From NCBI RefSeq assembly GCF_001717505.1, contig NZ_CP017037.1, forward strand, positions 659,001 through 723,000: 64,000 bases of DNA, read 5' to 3'. Origin of the DNA: Dialister pneumosintes (GTDB taxonomy: Bacteria; Bacillota; Negativicutes; Veillonellales; Dialisteraceae). Shown in pieces: positions 16,407-25,457 of this stretch. The notes beneath the pieces were generated by a model. It was not told the DNA's origin. It did not search any database and was given only the letters and a program-made list of their open reading frames with translations. The position numbers were made by a program, and so were the translations under genes. The first letter of the stretch is position 1, and every line of letters begins with the position of its first letter.

Positions 16407-18206
16407 CTAGACTTTTCTTTTTAATGAACGTATTTCTCGATTTATCTTAATACAAGTTTGCTGTTCTTTAATAGCAGCTTCTCTATTCCCCTCTTCAAGA
16501 AAAGCAGCTACTTTTTCAGTATGCACTTTATATAATTTTTGAAGTGAGATAATTTTAAGTGGTCGAATATATTCTTCCCAAGCATCTATAGCTAATCGTC
16601 CTTCTTTTACTATAAGAGGTGCTAATTTTTTTATTTCGTTTTGTTCCATTAATGGTGTTGCATTTTCTTGTGTCCACGCTTTATCTTCTTGTAAAAGCAC
16701 GCTCAGTATTTGATACATTCGTTTGCAAAATCCATCAATAAAATCATACGTTGATAAAGTTTCCCAACCTTCGGGTTTGCGATGTGATACTAAGCAATAA
16801 CGAATAATTTCTTCTTCAAGAATTTTTTGTTTCTCTTCCTCTTTTGATAATGGAATTTCTATTTCTGTACGTTGATTTTGCTGCGAAATATAAATTTTAG
16901 GATTATTTTTTTCTGCATAAAGCTTAGCTTCATTTCGAACTAAACCTTCATCCACACGAAGAGCTTGCGCCATCTTCTGAATATACAAATTAAACTCAAA
17001 AGAATCTCCTCTAGCAGATAATACTGAAAACATTTCAGCTAATATTAAATGCTGCCCTTCTAAAGAAGTACGGTCATATTGTTTAAGCAAGGATGATAAT
17101 AGATAATCCATAGCAGGTTTCGCTTCTATAACAGCCTCTAAATAAGACTCTTTCCCATAATAATTAACAAACTCATCCGGATCTTTACCCTCACTAAGTT
17201 TTAATACCCGAATAGAAAGCCCCACATTATTTGCTATTTCTAATGCCTGTTTAGTTGCTTTTTGTCCTGCTTCATCCATATCATAACTAAAAACCACTTC
17301 ATCTGCATACCGTTTTAATAACCTAGCTTGTTCAATAGTAAAAGCAGTTCCCAAAGAAGCCACTACATTCTTTATTCCATGTGCATGTAAAGAAATCGCA
17401 TCCATGTACCCTTCAACCATAATAGCCTGTCTTGTTTTTTTTATTTCAGGTAATGCTTGATAAAAGGCAAACAATAATTTACGTTTATTAAAAATAGATG
17501 TTTCAGGGGAATTTAAATACTTAGGTTTACTATCATCTAAAACACGTCCACCAAAAGCAACTACACGCCCTTTCACGTCAAGAATGGGAAACATACATCT
17601 ATTACGAAACATATCGTAATGTCTTCCATTTTTATACCCGACGAGACCTGAGTCTACTAAAACTTTATCTTGAATATGCTTTATTGTTGTAAAATCATGA
17701 TATAACTTATGCCAAGATGCCGGTGCAAACCCCAGTTTAAATTGATTAATAACATTATCAGAAAGATTCCTACCCTGAAAATATTCCTTGCCTACAACTC
17801 CAATTTTTGTCTTTGTCAAACAATTATGAAAATAAACAGCAGCTAAATCAAGAACCTTATAAAGCTCTTGATTTTGACTATGACGTCGTTGCTCTTCTAC
17901 AGACATTTCAGCTTGCGGCAATTCTATATGTGCTAATTCTGCCAAACGTTCTACTGCTTCTATAAAAGTGAGGTTCTCCATCTTTTGTAAAAACGAGAAA
18001 GTGTCTCCACCTTCATGGCAGCCAAAGCAATAATAAAGTCCGTCTTCCGGAGAAACAGAAAAAGAAGGAGTTTTTTCATTATGAAACGGACAACACCCCC
18101 AATAACGTTTCCCTTTTTTCTTTAAGGATACATAAGACCCTACAATATCTGTGATATTAGTATTTTCTCTGATTTTTTGAAGGAAATCACTTTGAAATTT
18201 AACCAT
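16407..18206 (-). CDS. dnaG: DNA primase
   Basis: 599 residues. The N-terminal CHC2 zinc finger is intact (CPFHNEKTPSFSVSPEDG...CFGC, residues ~38-65), followed by the catalytic core (FAPASWHKLYHDF, VVAFGGRVLDD, KYLNSPETSIF) and the TOPRIM domain (IMVEGYMDAISLHA, VVFSYDMDEAGQKAT, GKDPDEFV). The C-terminal third is the helicase-binding region, typically divergent. It synthesises RNA primers at replication forks. GGGAGGG precedes the ATG, and it leads the dnaG-rpoD operon. Confidence 0.98.
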   Translation of the reverse strand: MVKFQSDFLQKIRENTNITDIVGSYVSLKKKGKRYWGCCPFHNEKTPSFSVSPEDGLYYCFGCHEGGDTFSFLQKMENLTFIEAVERLAELAHIELPQAEMSVEEQRRHSQNQELYKVLDLAAVYFHNCLTKTKIGVVGKEYFQGRNLSDNVINQFKLGFAPASWHKLYHDFTTIKHIQDKVLVDSGLVGYKNGRHYDMFRNRCMFPILDVKGRVVAFGGRVLDDSKPKYLNSPETSIFNKRKLLFAFYQALPEIKKTRQAIMVEGYMDAISLHAHGIKNVVASLGTAFTIEQARLLKRYADEVVFSYDMDEAGQKATKQALEIANNVGLSIRVLKLSEGKDPDEFVNYYGKESYLEAVIEAKPAMDYLLSSLLKQYDRTSLEGQHLILAEMFSVLSARGDSFEFNLYIQKMAQALRVDEGLVRNEAKLYAEKNNPKIYISQQNQRTEIEIPLSKEEEKQKILEEEIIRYCLVSHRKPEGWETLSTYDFIDGFCKRMYQILSVLLQEDKAWTQENATPLMEQNEIKKLAPLIVKEGRLAIDAWEEYIRPLKIISLQKLYKVHTEKVAAFLEEGNREAAIKEQQTCIKINREIRSLKRKV

Positions 18207-18306
18207 TATATCCCTCCCAGAGTATTACCATAATCACATATATCATAAGGTCTAATTATATTTCAAAATAAACAATCGACATCACAAAGTATAATCTCTT
18301 ATCTAA

Positions 18307-19065
18307 TTATTTGCCTCCCATAACAAATTTAGAAGCATCCTTTGTTAATTCTTTCCATCTGGTTATTAAAATTTGAATATATTTTTCCGGGTGTAATCCA
18401 TAACTCATAAGCCCATATCCATCACTAACTTCCACTAATAAAGTTTTTCCTTCGCTCGTTATACCAAAATCCAATGCATAAGCACTGGGCGCAGATTTAA
18501 AAGCAGTTACTGCTTTTTTTAAAATTTCTACATCCGGAAAAACATCCCATGCACCTTGATAAGGATTTATCCCAATAATTTCTCCGTGTAAGACCCACAA
18601 TCTCCACTCTGATACAAACTGAACATATTCACTACACCAAATATCAATATCATCTACTCCACCACCAAGCTTTATTAAATCCTCACATCGATTTAATACA
18701 GTTCCACGAAATCTTTTGACATCTTTTAGTGGCTTAACAAAAATATGACAAGATTCTTTATTGATAGCATCGGTAACATTTTGAGTAACATCAAATAATG
18801 TGGATTTCCAAATTTTACGTCCAGCAAAAGAAAGCAACTCCTCCGGATAATCTAAAGGTTCAGGATGTACTCCCAAATTATCCAAAGCAACCAATACATC
18901 AGAATAACTACCAACCACTACATCTTCCGGTAAATTATTCTCTATTGAATAAATTGCTTTATATCTTACAACATCAATTCCTAATTTTTGGCAACCAATA
19001 AATGCATCATTACAATTCTGATTATAAAATTCGCCATTATGAGAAATACGAAGATACGCTTTCAT
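18307..19065 (-). CDS. ATP-grasp domain protein (R2K-like)
   Basis: 252 residues, apparently cytosolic with no signal or membrane segment. The second half looks like a compact ATP-grasp fold: HIFVKPLKDVKRFRGTV (nucleotide-binding Lys strand), SEYVQFVSEWRLWVLHGEI (Glu and Arg), and YALDFGITSEGKTLLVEVSDG with the metal-binding Asp/Glu pair. Short proteins of this type (R2K clade) are found in bacteria and phages and are thought to ligate an unknown amine or peptide. No neighbour suggests a substrate; it stands alone between dnaG and uppP. Its family call rests on motif pattern, and the function is unknown. Confidence 0.7.
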   Translation of the reverse strand: MKAYLRISHNGEFYNQNCNDAFIGCQKLGIDVVRYKAIYSIENNLPEDVVVGSYSDVLVALDNLGVHPEPLDYPEELLSFAGRKIWKSTLFDVTQNVTDAINKESCHIFVKPLKDVKRFRGTVLNRCEDLIKLGGGVDDIDIWCSEYVQFVSEWRLWVLHGEIIGINPYQGAWDVFPDVEILKKAVTAFKSAPSAYALDFGITSEGKTLLVEVSDGYGLMSYGLHPEKYIQILITRWKELTKDASKFVMGGK

Positions 19066-19148
19066 CGATTACACCTCATAAGATACAAATTTACTTCTAA
19101 AGTTACATATATAATTATATGTTTTTTTTATCCACCATTCAAGTTGAA

Positions 19149-19940
19149 TCAAAAAAAGTAAATCCAAGCTATTAATGCAATAACAAAGCGATATACAGCA
19201 AACCCGGTCAATGTATATCGATTAAGAAACTTTAAAAACCATACAATAGAACCATATGCTACTACGAAAGAGGTAATAAATCCTATTGCTAAAATAGCAA
19301 AATCTGATAATTGAAGAAACTTTACTACTTTAAGCAAATCATAAATACAAGCAATAAACATAAGTGGAACAGCCATAATAAAAGAAAAATCTGCAGCTGC
19401 TTTTCGAGAAATCCCAAGCAATAATCCACCGGAAATAGTACTTCCACTTCTTGAAAAACCCGGCCATAATGAAAGACATTGAAACAGTCCTATAGAAAGA
19501 GCTTGTTTGGAAGTAATTTCATCTACATTACGAATATATAATTTTTTTCTCTTTTTCTCAGCAAAAATCATAAAAACACCACCTATAATTAATCCAATAA
19601 TTACAGTATGTGGCCCAAATAAATATTTTTTTATGAGTCCATGCGACAGATATCCCAATAAACAGGCAGGGAGCATTGCAATTGCTAAATTAAGTCCGGA
19701 AGCTCCCTTCCTCTGAAACCAATTCTCAGGATTTAACATATAAATAAATTTATTCCGATATACGGCTAGTACTGCTAAAATTGCTCCCAGTTGAATAAAC
19801 ACATCAAAAACATCAGCCAGCGTACCTGTAAAGCCTAATAGGTGCCCTACAATAATTAAATGCCCTGTACTAGATACGGGTATATATTCAGTTAAACCTT
19901 CAACAATACCAATGATTATGGCACAAAAATATTCGTACAT
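19149..19940 (-). CDS. uppP: Undecaprenyl-diphosphatase (BacA/UppP type)
   Basis: 263 residues, polytopic, with the two UppP signatures GIVEGLTEYIPVSSTGHLII (catalytic Glu-rich loop) and FSRSGSTISGGLLLG (Arg loop). It dephosphorylates undecaprenyl pyrophosphate on the outer face of the membrane so that the lipid carrier of peptidoglycan and O-antigen synthesis is recycled; it can confer bacitracin tolerance. The ATG at 19940 with GGGTGG upstream is preferred to the GTG at 19952, which overlaps that site. UppS, which makes the carrier, is encoded at 62 kb in this window. Confidence 0.95.
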   Translation of the reverse strand: MYEYFCAIIIGIVEGLTEYIPVSSTGHLIIVGHLLGFTGTLADVFDVFIQLGAILAVLAVYRNKFIYMLNPENWFQRKGASGLNLAIAMLPACLLGYLSHGLIKKYLFGPHTVIIGLIIGGVFMIFAEKKRKKLYIRNVDEITSKQALSIGLFQCLSLWPGFSRSGSTISGGLLLGISRKAAADFSFIMAVPLMFIACIYDLLKVVKFLQLSDFAILAIGFITSFVVAYGSIVWFLKFLNRYTLTGFAVYRFVIALIAWIYFF

Positions 19941-19962
19941 ATTTATTTCCACCCTTGTTTAA

Positions 19963-21099
19963 CTATGATTTATTAGAATGATTTACCTTTTTATTAACAT
20001 GTGAAATTACTGCAATATTTGAAACTTTTTTATCTTTAAAGTAAATTAATAAAACTCCATTTTTATAAGTCGGTATATATACATATACCTTTTCTATCTG
20101 TCCATCTACTACATTAATTTCTATTTTTGACGGTTTTCCATATAAAAACTCGACAGTATCAACAGTGTCTCCGATTGTAATTCCACGATTAGTTAACATA
20201 TTTTTATCAGTAATAAAAAGGCTTTGAATCTTATGATTTTTATCACTTTCTCTTACAGCATACCCTGAATAGTACCATTGGGTAATTCCTTTACCAACCC
20301 ATTTCTTTTCCCAAGTATCCCATGAATGTGCTAAAAAAACATCGCCTAAATGAAATCCTGCTATATGCAAATCATCGGTTCCAATGGTTCCTGTAGGAAC
20401 TATTTCAAAAGATTTTTTAGGTGAAAATTCCATATATTCTTTGTATAAAAATTGAATACTTTCAACTTTATCACTTACAATTTGAAAGCATATAATTTTA
20501 TCTTCATATCCATATAAAAAATAAAAAGAGTGTTTTTTTCCATTCCACAAGATAGAATCCGGTTTTCCATAAGTCCGTAATACATTTTCACGTAACATTC
20601 CTACAGAAATACCTCTATAAGTAGACTTTGTTTCTTTCCCTAAAGATAAATCAAAAAGCCCTGATTTAATACTTCTACCTAAAGAAAAATTTGACTCTGT
20701 ATAAGTAGTTGGTAAAGGTTTATGAAAGGTTCCAATTATATTTCCCCATGCGTATTGTGTCAAAATACTACCATTTTTTACTGAATCCGGTTTTCCTAAT
20801 TTATTAATAAGGTTTGATTCTTCATCTCCCAATACGACTCCTTGCCATACAAAATCTGAGGCATTTACTGATATTTTATTAATACCAAGTAAATTCTCCT
20901 CTTGTACTTCTATACTATCTATGTTCTGATTTACAGTCTTAACGTCCTCTTTTTCTGAATGTACTTTTGTGTCAATAAGTTGCTTATCTTCTTTATGCAG
21001 GTCAAGAGAATCTTCTGCCTGAATCATTGTATTTCCGAAAACAAAGGTAGACAAAATAAAAACTGCAGCTATCCCTTTTATGTGTTTTTCCCACTTCAT
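19963..21099 (-). CDS. Exported protein with repeated SmpA/OmlA-like motifs, unknown function
   Basis: 378 residues. A signal peptide (residues ~1-28, cut near MIQAED) precedes an acidic linker. Then come at least three related units, each with G-(I/V)-x-(L/V/I)-G-(D/M) followed about 15 residues later by YGKPD or LGKPD: GVVLGDEESNLINKLGKPDS, GISVGMLRENVLRTYGKPDS and GITIGDTVDTVEFLYGKPSK; GFHLGDVFLAHSWDTWEKKW may be a degenerate fourth. Such units resemble the small BamE/SmpA-type alpha/beta fold, suggesting an envelope role, but this is inference. It ends 11 bases before the upstream edge of uppP, so the two may be co-transcribed. I do not recognise a named family. Confidence 0.75.
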   Translation of the reverse strand: MKWEKHIKGIAAVFILSTFVFGNTMIQAEDSLDLHKEDKQLIDTKVHSEKEDVKTVNQNIDSIEVQEENLLGINKISVNASDFVWQGVVLGDEESNLINKLGKPDSVKNGSILTQYAWGNIIGTFHKPLPTTYTESNFSLGRSIKSGLFDLSLGKETKSTYRGISVGMLRENVLRTYGKPDSILWNGKKHSFYFLYGYEDKIICFQIVSDKVESIQFLYKEYMEFSPKKSFEIVPTGTIGTDDLHIAGFHLGDVFLAHSWDTWEKKWVGKGITQWYYSGYAVRESDKNHKIQSLFITDKNMLTNRGITIGDTVDTVEFLYGKPSKIEINVVDGQIEKVYVYIPTYKNGVLLIYFKDKKVSNIAVISHVNKKVNHSNKS

Positions 21100-21179
21100 T
21101 ATAATTCTCCCTAACTAGTTTACTAATAAGGCTTATATAAGAGTATAGCATATCTATAATAGCTTATTTATAATTTCAT

Positions 21180-21219
21180 CAAAAAAGCTCATAGTAAAAT
21201 AGACATTTTACTATGAGCT
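21180..21219 (-). terminator. Terminator after flavodoxin gene
   Basis: Long perfect hairpin with 15-base arms (AGCTCATAGTAAAAT / ATTTTACTATGAGCT) around a 4-base loop, followed on the minus strand by six T. It separates the flavodoxin gene from the exported repeat protein. Confidence 0.92.
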
Positions 21220-21227
21220 CTCTTCAT

Positions 21228-21656
21228 TTACACACCGGCAATTACTTTTCCGAGTTCTCTGCATAATTCTAATGCATCATCATCCGGATAGCTATATGCT
21301 TTAACCGGCTCTGCTGCTAATTCAACTCCAGCTTCAGTTAAACGATTTTTCCAAATTTGAATCCATTCTCCTTCATTCCAGGAGTAAGAACCAAAAATAC
21401 CTACGGTTTTCCCCTGAAGTTCAGGTAATAATTCTTCAAAAAATGGTTCAAAGTCGTATTCTTCTAAATTTTCATTTCCCATTGCAGGGCAACCTAAAAT
21501 GATTTTATCAAAAGCTGCTACATCACCAGCACTGGTATCACCGACAAAACTAAGTTCTACATCAGCCCCTGCATTTCTAGCGCCTTCTTCTACAGCTTGT
21601 GCCATAGCTTCTGTATTACCGGATCCGGTCCAGAATACGATAGCAATTTTATTCAT
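21228..21656 (-). CDS. Flavodoxin
   Basis: 142 residues, a short-chain flavodoxin. The FMN phosphate loop is at the start (IVFWTGSGNTEAMAQAVEEG); the isoalloxazine loops are at ~55-65 (GCPAMGNENLEE) and ~88-100 (FGSYSWNEGEW), followed by the expected C-terminal helix. It is a low-potential one-electron carrier that can replace ferredoxin. It is monocistronic, with its own promoter and a strong terminator. No partner reductase is next to it. Confidence 0.95.
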   Translation of the reverse strand: MNKIAIVFWTGSGNTEAMAQAVEEGARNAGADVELSFVGDTSAGDVAAFDKIILGCPAMGNENLEEYDFEPFFEELLPELQGKTVGIFGSYSWNEGEWIQIWKNRLTEAGVELAAEPVKAYSYPDDDALELCRELGKVIAGV

Positions 21657-21697
21657 TTTATATTCCTCCTAGTATATAAATATTTTTACCTTTTGTT

Positions 21698-21726
21698 ATA
21701 TTACTTGCTAACGATTATGTTGTCAA
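21698..21726 (-). promoter_or_regulatory. Promoter of the flavodoxin gene
   Basis: TTGACA (21721-21726) and TAATAT (21698-21703) on the minus strand are 17 bases apart, 40 bases before the start codon, which has AGGAGGA upstream. Confidence 0.7.
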
Positions 21727-21742
21727 ACCAATTAATGTGTTT

Positions 21743-22426
21743 TTATTTAGAGCTTTTTAAATACCCTGTAATCTGTTTTTTCTGTGGTAATTTTCTCTTA
21801 TTTACCATAGCCTGTATTAAATTCGTAAGCTGCCCCTGACCGGCATCTGAATTAATAACTCCTAATACGATACGGGCGTTACTAATTTGTAATACTATTT
21901 GATAAGCCTCTTTGTAAATAACTCCTTCTTCCCGTTTTGTAAGGATAACACGTCCTTCCCATCGAGGATTCTTTTTGTCCTGTACTTTTCTAAGAGGCTT
22001 AGGGGCAGTATACGCAGCTCCATATTTAACAAAAATTTCATTAATATAATCCGCAATCATATCTAATTGCTCTTCTTGTGTTTCTTTACCGGTAGTTGTA
22101 ACTCCTGCTTTTAACAAATAAGGATATCCCACTTCTTCCGAAAGAGCCCACCCATACGAATAATGGGGAGGCTTGGAATAAGTCATTACATAATAGTGAC
22201 CATTCTTAACTGTGTTTTTACCAAAATACCATTCAGAATATTGTTCATTATCTATAAAAGGTATAGAGTCATATATGCCCTCTGTAAATTCTACATTAGC
22301 AGGTAATTTCATGCTTCCAATCCCCGGTAGCTCCCAAGTACTTGCCGCTATTACAGTTTGACTGATACTTGCCATAAATCCGGTTGCTATCATAGCAAAT
22401 AAACAAAGAATTTGTTTTTTCTTCAT
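21743..22426 (-). CDS. Exported protein of unknown function
   Basis: 227 residues from the ATG at 22426, which has AAGGGAAA upstream; an in-frame start at 22468 would lie inside glnS and spoil the signal peptide. The N-terminus is a signal peptide (MKKKQILCLFAMIATGFMAS...AAS). The mature part is soluble, aromatic-rich and shows GIGSMKLPANVEF, SIPFIDNEQYSEWYFGKN and a C-terminal GQLTNLIQAMVNKRK. I do not recognise a family. It starts 3 bases before the glnS stop and is translationally coupled with it, although a functional link with glutaminyl-tRNA charging is not obvious. Confidence 0.78.
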   Translation of the reverse strand: MKKKQILCLFAMIATGFMASISQTVIAASTWELPGIGSMKLPANVEFTEGIYDSIPFIDNEQYSEWYFGKNTVKNGHYYVMTYSKPPHYSYGWALSEEVGYPYLLKAGVTTTGKETQEEQLDMIADYINEIFVKYGAAYTAPKPLRKVQDKKNPRWEGRVILTKREEGVIYKEAYQIVLQISNARIVLGVINSDAGQGQLTNLIQAMVNKRKLPQKKQITGYLKSSK

Positions 22427-22428
22427 AA

Positions 22429-24114
22429 TTATTTCCCTTGTTGAACCTTTTGTTTTTCTTTTGCCCAAGTATCGCGCAATCCAACAATTCTATTAGCTAC
22501 TAAATAATTTTCTCTAGAATCTTTATCTAATATAAAATATCCCTTACGTAAAAACTGGAATCGGCTACCTACTGCATATTCCTTAATAGCCGGTTCTGCT
22601 TTACCATGCATAATTTGTAAAGAGTTTTTATTAATCTTTTCCATAAAATCACGATTATCTTCTTCATCTTCTTTAGGAATAAGGTAATCATAAAGTCGAC
22701 ATTCTACTTCTACTGCTGTTTTTTCTGCAACCCAATGTAAAGTTCCTTTTACCTTACGTTCAGCCCCCGGAGTTCCACTTCTGGTATCCATATCACAAGT
22801 GCAATGAATTTCAAGGATTTCTCCTTGCTTATTTTTAATAACATCATCACATTTAATAATATAAGCACCTTTAAGTCTTACTTCCTTTCCCGGAGTCATT
22901 CTAAAGAATTTCTTTATTGGATTTTCCATAAAGTCTTCTCTTTCAATAAATAAATTCTTTCCAAATGGAACTTGTCTTGTTCCTATAGTAGGATCTGATG
23001 GATTATTTTCTAAAGTAATATATTCAATTTTGTCTTCCGGATAATTAGTAAGTACAACTTTAATTGGATCTACAACTGTCATAATTCTAGGTGCTTTATC
23101 TTTGAGATCTTCACGAATACAGTATTCCAACATACCAATATCAACTGTACTGTTTGCTTTAGAAATTCCAATTAATTCACAAAAATGACGTAGAGACTCC
23201 GGTGTATAACCACGACGCTTCAATCCTGCAATAGTTGCTAATCGCGGATCATCCCATCCTGAAACAACATGTTCTTCAACCATTCGACGTAATTTGCGTT
23301 TACTTGTAATCATAGTCGTTACATTTAAACGAGCAAATTCAATTTGTCTCGGTTTTTCTTTACCAGCAAAAGCTTGTAAACACCAATTATAAAGTGGGCG
23401 TCGTTCTTCAAATTCCACAGTGCAAATAGAGTGTGTAATGCCTTCTAATGCATCAGAAAGTGGATGTGCAAAATCATAAAGAGGATAAATACACCAAGTA
23501 TCTCCGGTTCTATGATGGGTCGCTCTCAAAATACGATAAAGCACAGGATCTCTCATAACTATATTAGGAGAGGCCATATCAATTTTAGCTCTAAGTACTT
23601 TAGCACCATCCGGATACTTGCCATTTTTCATTTCTTCAAACAATTTTAAATTTTCTTCTATGGAACGATTTCTCCAGGGACTTTCTACCCCAGGATTTTC
23701 TAAATCCCCACGAGTCTCTTTAATTTCTTCACTTGTCTGATCATCAACATAAGCTAAACCCATGCGAATCAATTTACAAGCAAATTCATATAACTGTGGA
23801 AAATAATCTGATGCATAATGTACCGGCTCTTCCCACTTAAAGCCTAACCATTTCACATTATCAAGAATTGCATTCACATATTCCACATTTTCTTTTGATG
23901 GGTTAGTATCATCAAAACGTATGTTGGTTAATCCATTATATTTCATAGCAATTCCAAAATTAAGGCAAATACTCTTGACATGACCAACATGCAAATATCC
24001 ATTAGGTTCCGGTGGAAAGCGTGTTAAAACTCTACCATTCGCATATACATGATTTTCAATATCTTTATTGATTTCTGCCTCAATGAAATTAGAAGACTCT
24101 ACCATTTCGCTCAT
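22429..24114 (-). CDS. glnS: Glutaminyl-tRNA synthetase
   Basis: 561 residues of a class I synthetase. HIGH region: FPPEPNGYLHVGHVKSICL; KMSKS region in the variant TMITSKRKLRRMVEE. GlnRS features include RFDDTNPSKENVEYV, the YDFAHPLSDALEGITHSICT segment and the C-terminal beta-barrel anticodon domain (VRLKGAYIIKCDDV). The tRNA-Gln-specific form is distinguished from GluRS by the two-barrel C-terminus. Most Firmicutes lack GlnRS and use the GatCAB route, so its presence is a lineage marker for some Negativicutes or an old transfer. GGAGG lies upstream of the ATG. Confidence 0.96.
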   Translation of the reverse strand: MSEMVESSNFIEAEINKDIENHVYANGRVLTRFPPEPNGYLHVGHVKSICLNFGIAMKYNGLTNIRFDDTNPSKENVEYVNAILDNVKWLGFKWEEPVHYASDYFPQLYEFACKLIRMGLAYVDDQTSEEIKETRGDLENPGVESPWRNRSIEENLKLFEEMKNGKYPDGAKVLRAKIDMASPNIVMRDPVLYRILRATHHRTGDTWCIYPLYDFAHPLSDALEGITHSICTVEFEERRPLYNWCLQAFAGKEKPRQIEFARLNVTTMITSKRKLRRMVEEHVVSGWDDPRLATIAGLKRRGYTPESLRHFCELIGISKANSTVDIGMLEYCIREDLKDKAPRIMTVVDPIKVVLTNYPEDKIEYITLENNPSDPTIGTRQVPFGKNLFIEREDFMENPIKKFFRMTPGKEVRLKGAYIIKCDDVIKNKQGEILEIHCTCDMDTRSGTPGAERKVKGTLHWVAEKTAVEVECRLYDYLIPKEDEEDNRDFMEKINKNSLQIMHGKAEPAIKEYAVGSRFQFLRKGYFILDKDSRENYLVANRIVGLRDTWAKEKQKVQQGK

Positions 24115-24137
24115 AACTATGCCTCCAAGAAAATTTA

Positions 24138-24165
24138 TTTATATTTCATTTTATCATATTGTCAA
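24138..24165 (-). promoter_or_regulatory. Promoter of glnS
   Basis: TTGACA (24160-24165) and TATAAA (24138-24143) on the minus strand are 16 bases apart, just before the glnS ribosome-binding site. Confidence 0.65.
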
Positions 24166-24195
24166 TTTCATTCAAGTTACCTGCCCTTCTTGTGT

Positions 24196-24201
24196 TATAA
24201 T
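24196..24201 (+). promoter_or_regulatory. Probable promoter (-10) of the FAH-family gene
   Basis: TATAAT at 24196-24201, 35 bases before the start codon; the -35 region is weak. It is divergent from the glnS promoter. Confidence 0.45.
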
Positions 24202-24236
24202 TTAACAAATATTATTCAATAAAAGAGAGGATTATT

Positions 24237-25124
24237 ATGCAAAGACTTATTTCCTATTCCTATCAAGGGCTTAAACAATGGGGTGTAATGACAACCGATG
24301 GAACCGGTATCTATTCTGCATTGAAGCTGGAAGAAACCTACTTTATTCCTTTAGCAGAAACCATAGAAGAATTTATTCGCTTTGGTGAAGAAGGCCTTTT
24401 AAATCTGGCGAAAATGCTTGAAATGAACAAAAAGGATCAGTCCGTAATACCTATCCCTGTATCCCAGGTTCAAATTGAAATCCCCTTTTATCCACAACGT
24501 AATATTTTTTGTGTTGGAAAAAATTTTGAAAAACATGCAAAGGAGCTTTCTCTTTTTCAAAATACACTTCCTGAAACACCTATTTTTTTTACTAAATCCA
24601 ACACATCTGTAATCGGACCTAATGAACTCATTGATTCTCATGTTGATATAACCTCTAAATTAGACTATGAAGGAGAATTAGCTGTTATTATTGGAAAGCA
24701 AGGTACCGACATTTCAGAGGAAGAAGCAATAAAACATGTTTACGGATATACAATTATCAATGATATAACCGCTAGAGATTTACAAAATAAACAAGGACAA
24801 TGGTTTAAGAGTAAAAGCTTAAATACTTTTTGTCCTATGGGTCCATCTATAATGGTAGGTGCTTGGCCATTCCCATTTACGATTTATACAAAAGTAAATG
24901 GGAATTTAAGACAGGAAAGTTCCAGCTCCGACTTTATTTTTTCTATTCCTAAAATTATTGCATCTCTGTCTGAAGGCATGACATTACTTCCCGGTGATAT
25001 AATTGCACTAGGTACTCCTTCCGGAGTAGGAATGGCAATGAACCCACCTCAATTCTTAAAAAAAGGGGATGAAATTGAAATTACAATTGATCCTATAGGG
25101 ATATTAAAAAACAAAGTAAAGTAA
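24237..25124 (+). CDS. Fumarylacetoacetate hydrolase (FAH) family protein
   Basis: 295 residues. The C-terminal FAH domain (~95-293) has IFCVGKNFEKHAKELSLF, FFTKSNTSVIG, the metal-binding acids in LDYEGELAVIIGK, the YTIINDITARDLQNKQGQWF segment (Asp and the mobile lid), and a GDIIALGTPSGVG end. The family includes hydrolases and decarboxylases of beta-diketo acids (acylpyruvases, oxaloacetate decarboxylases, 2-hydroxyhepta-diene-dioate isomerases). The substrate cannot be told from sequence; a housekeeping oxaloacetate or acylpyruvate clean-up role is plausible. It is monocistronic, followed by a terminator. AGAGAGGA precedes the ATG. Confidence 0.9.
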   Translation: MQRLISYSYQGLKQWGVMTTDGTGIYSALKLEETYFIPLAETIEEFIRFGEEGLLNLAKMLEMNKKDQSVIPIPVSQVQIEIPFYPQRNIFCVGKNFEKHAKELSLFQNTLPETPIFFTKSNTSVIGPNELIDSHVDITSKLDYEGELAVIIGKQGTDISEEEAIKHVYGYTIINDITARDLQNKQGQWFKSKSLNTFCPMGPSIMVGAWPFPFTIYTKVNGNLRQESSSSDFIFSIPKIIASLSEGMTLLPGDIIALGTPSGVGMAMNPPQFLKKGDEIEITIDPIGILKNKVK

Positions 25125-25125
25125 T

Positions 25126-25161
25126 AAACAAAAAGACTATCAATCGATAGTCTTTTTGTTT
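25126..25161. terminator. Terminator after the FAH-family gene
   Basis: Perfect inverted repeat AAACAAAAAGACTATC-AATC-GATAGTCTTTTTGTTT with T-runs on both strands. Confidence 0.93.
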
Positions 25162-25457
25162 GCATAAATTAAAGATATATTCTGTTTATTTATTAATAAT
25201 AGAATGGTCTTCTAAAAGAATTCTATGATACATCGTCATAATAATTGACCTATTTCCCACGTGAATCCCGTTAATGCTGCCCGGAATAACTGTATATCCC
25301 ATAAGTGAATAAAATAATATTTTTACCGCTTATAGTACTTTAACCATGATAAAAAATACGGAAACTTATTGATTACCTTTTCTTTTAAAAATAATAATAT
25401 CCCAAATATTTTCTATGTCTCCCTTTTTATTTGGTATTCATATACCTCTAACATATT
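25162..25457. other. Gene-poor stretch with a possible small reading frame
   Basis: About 300 bases between the FAH terminator and the stop of lpxL. The only open frame of note is 38 codons on the minus strand (25189-25305, starting MGYTVIPGSINGIH). It lacks a ribosome-binding site and a recognisable family, so it may be a decayed gene end or chance. No hairpin with a T-run, tRNA or repeat was seen in the rest. Confidence 0.4.
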
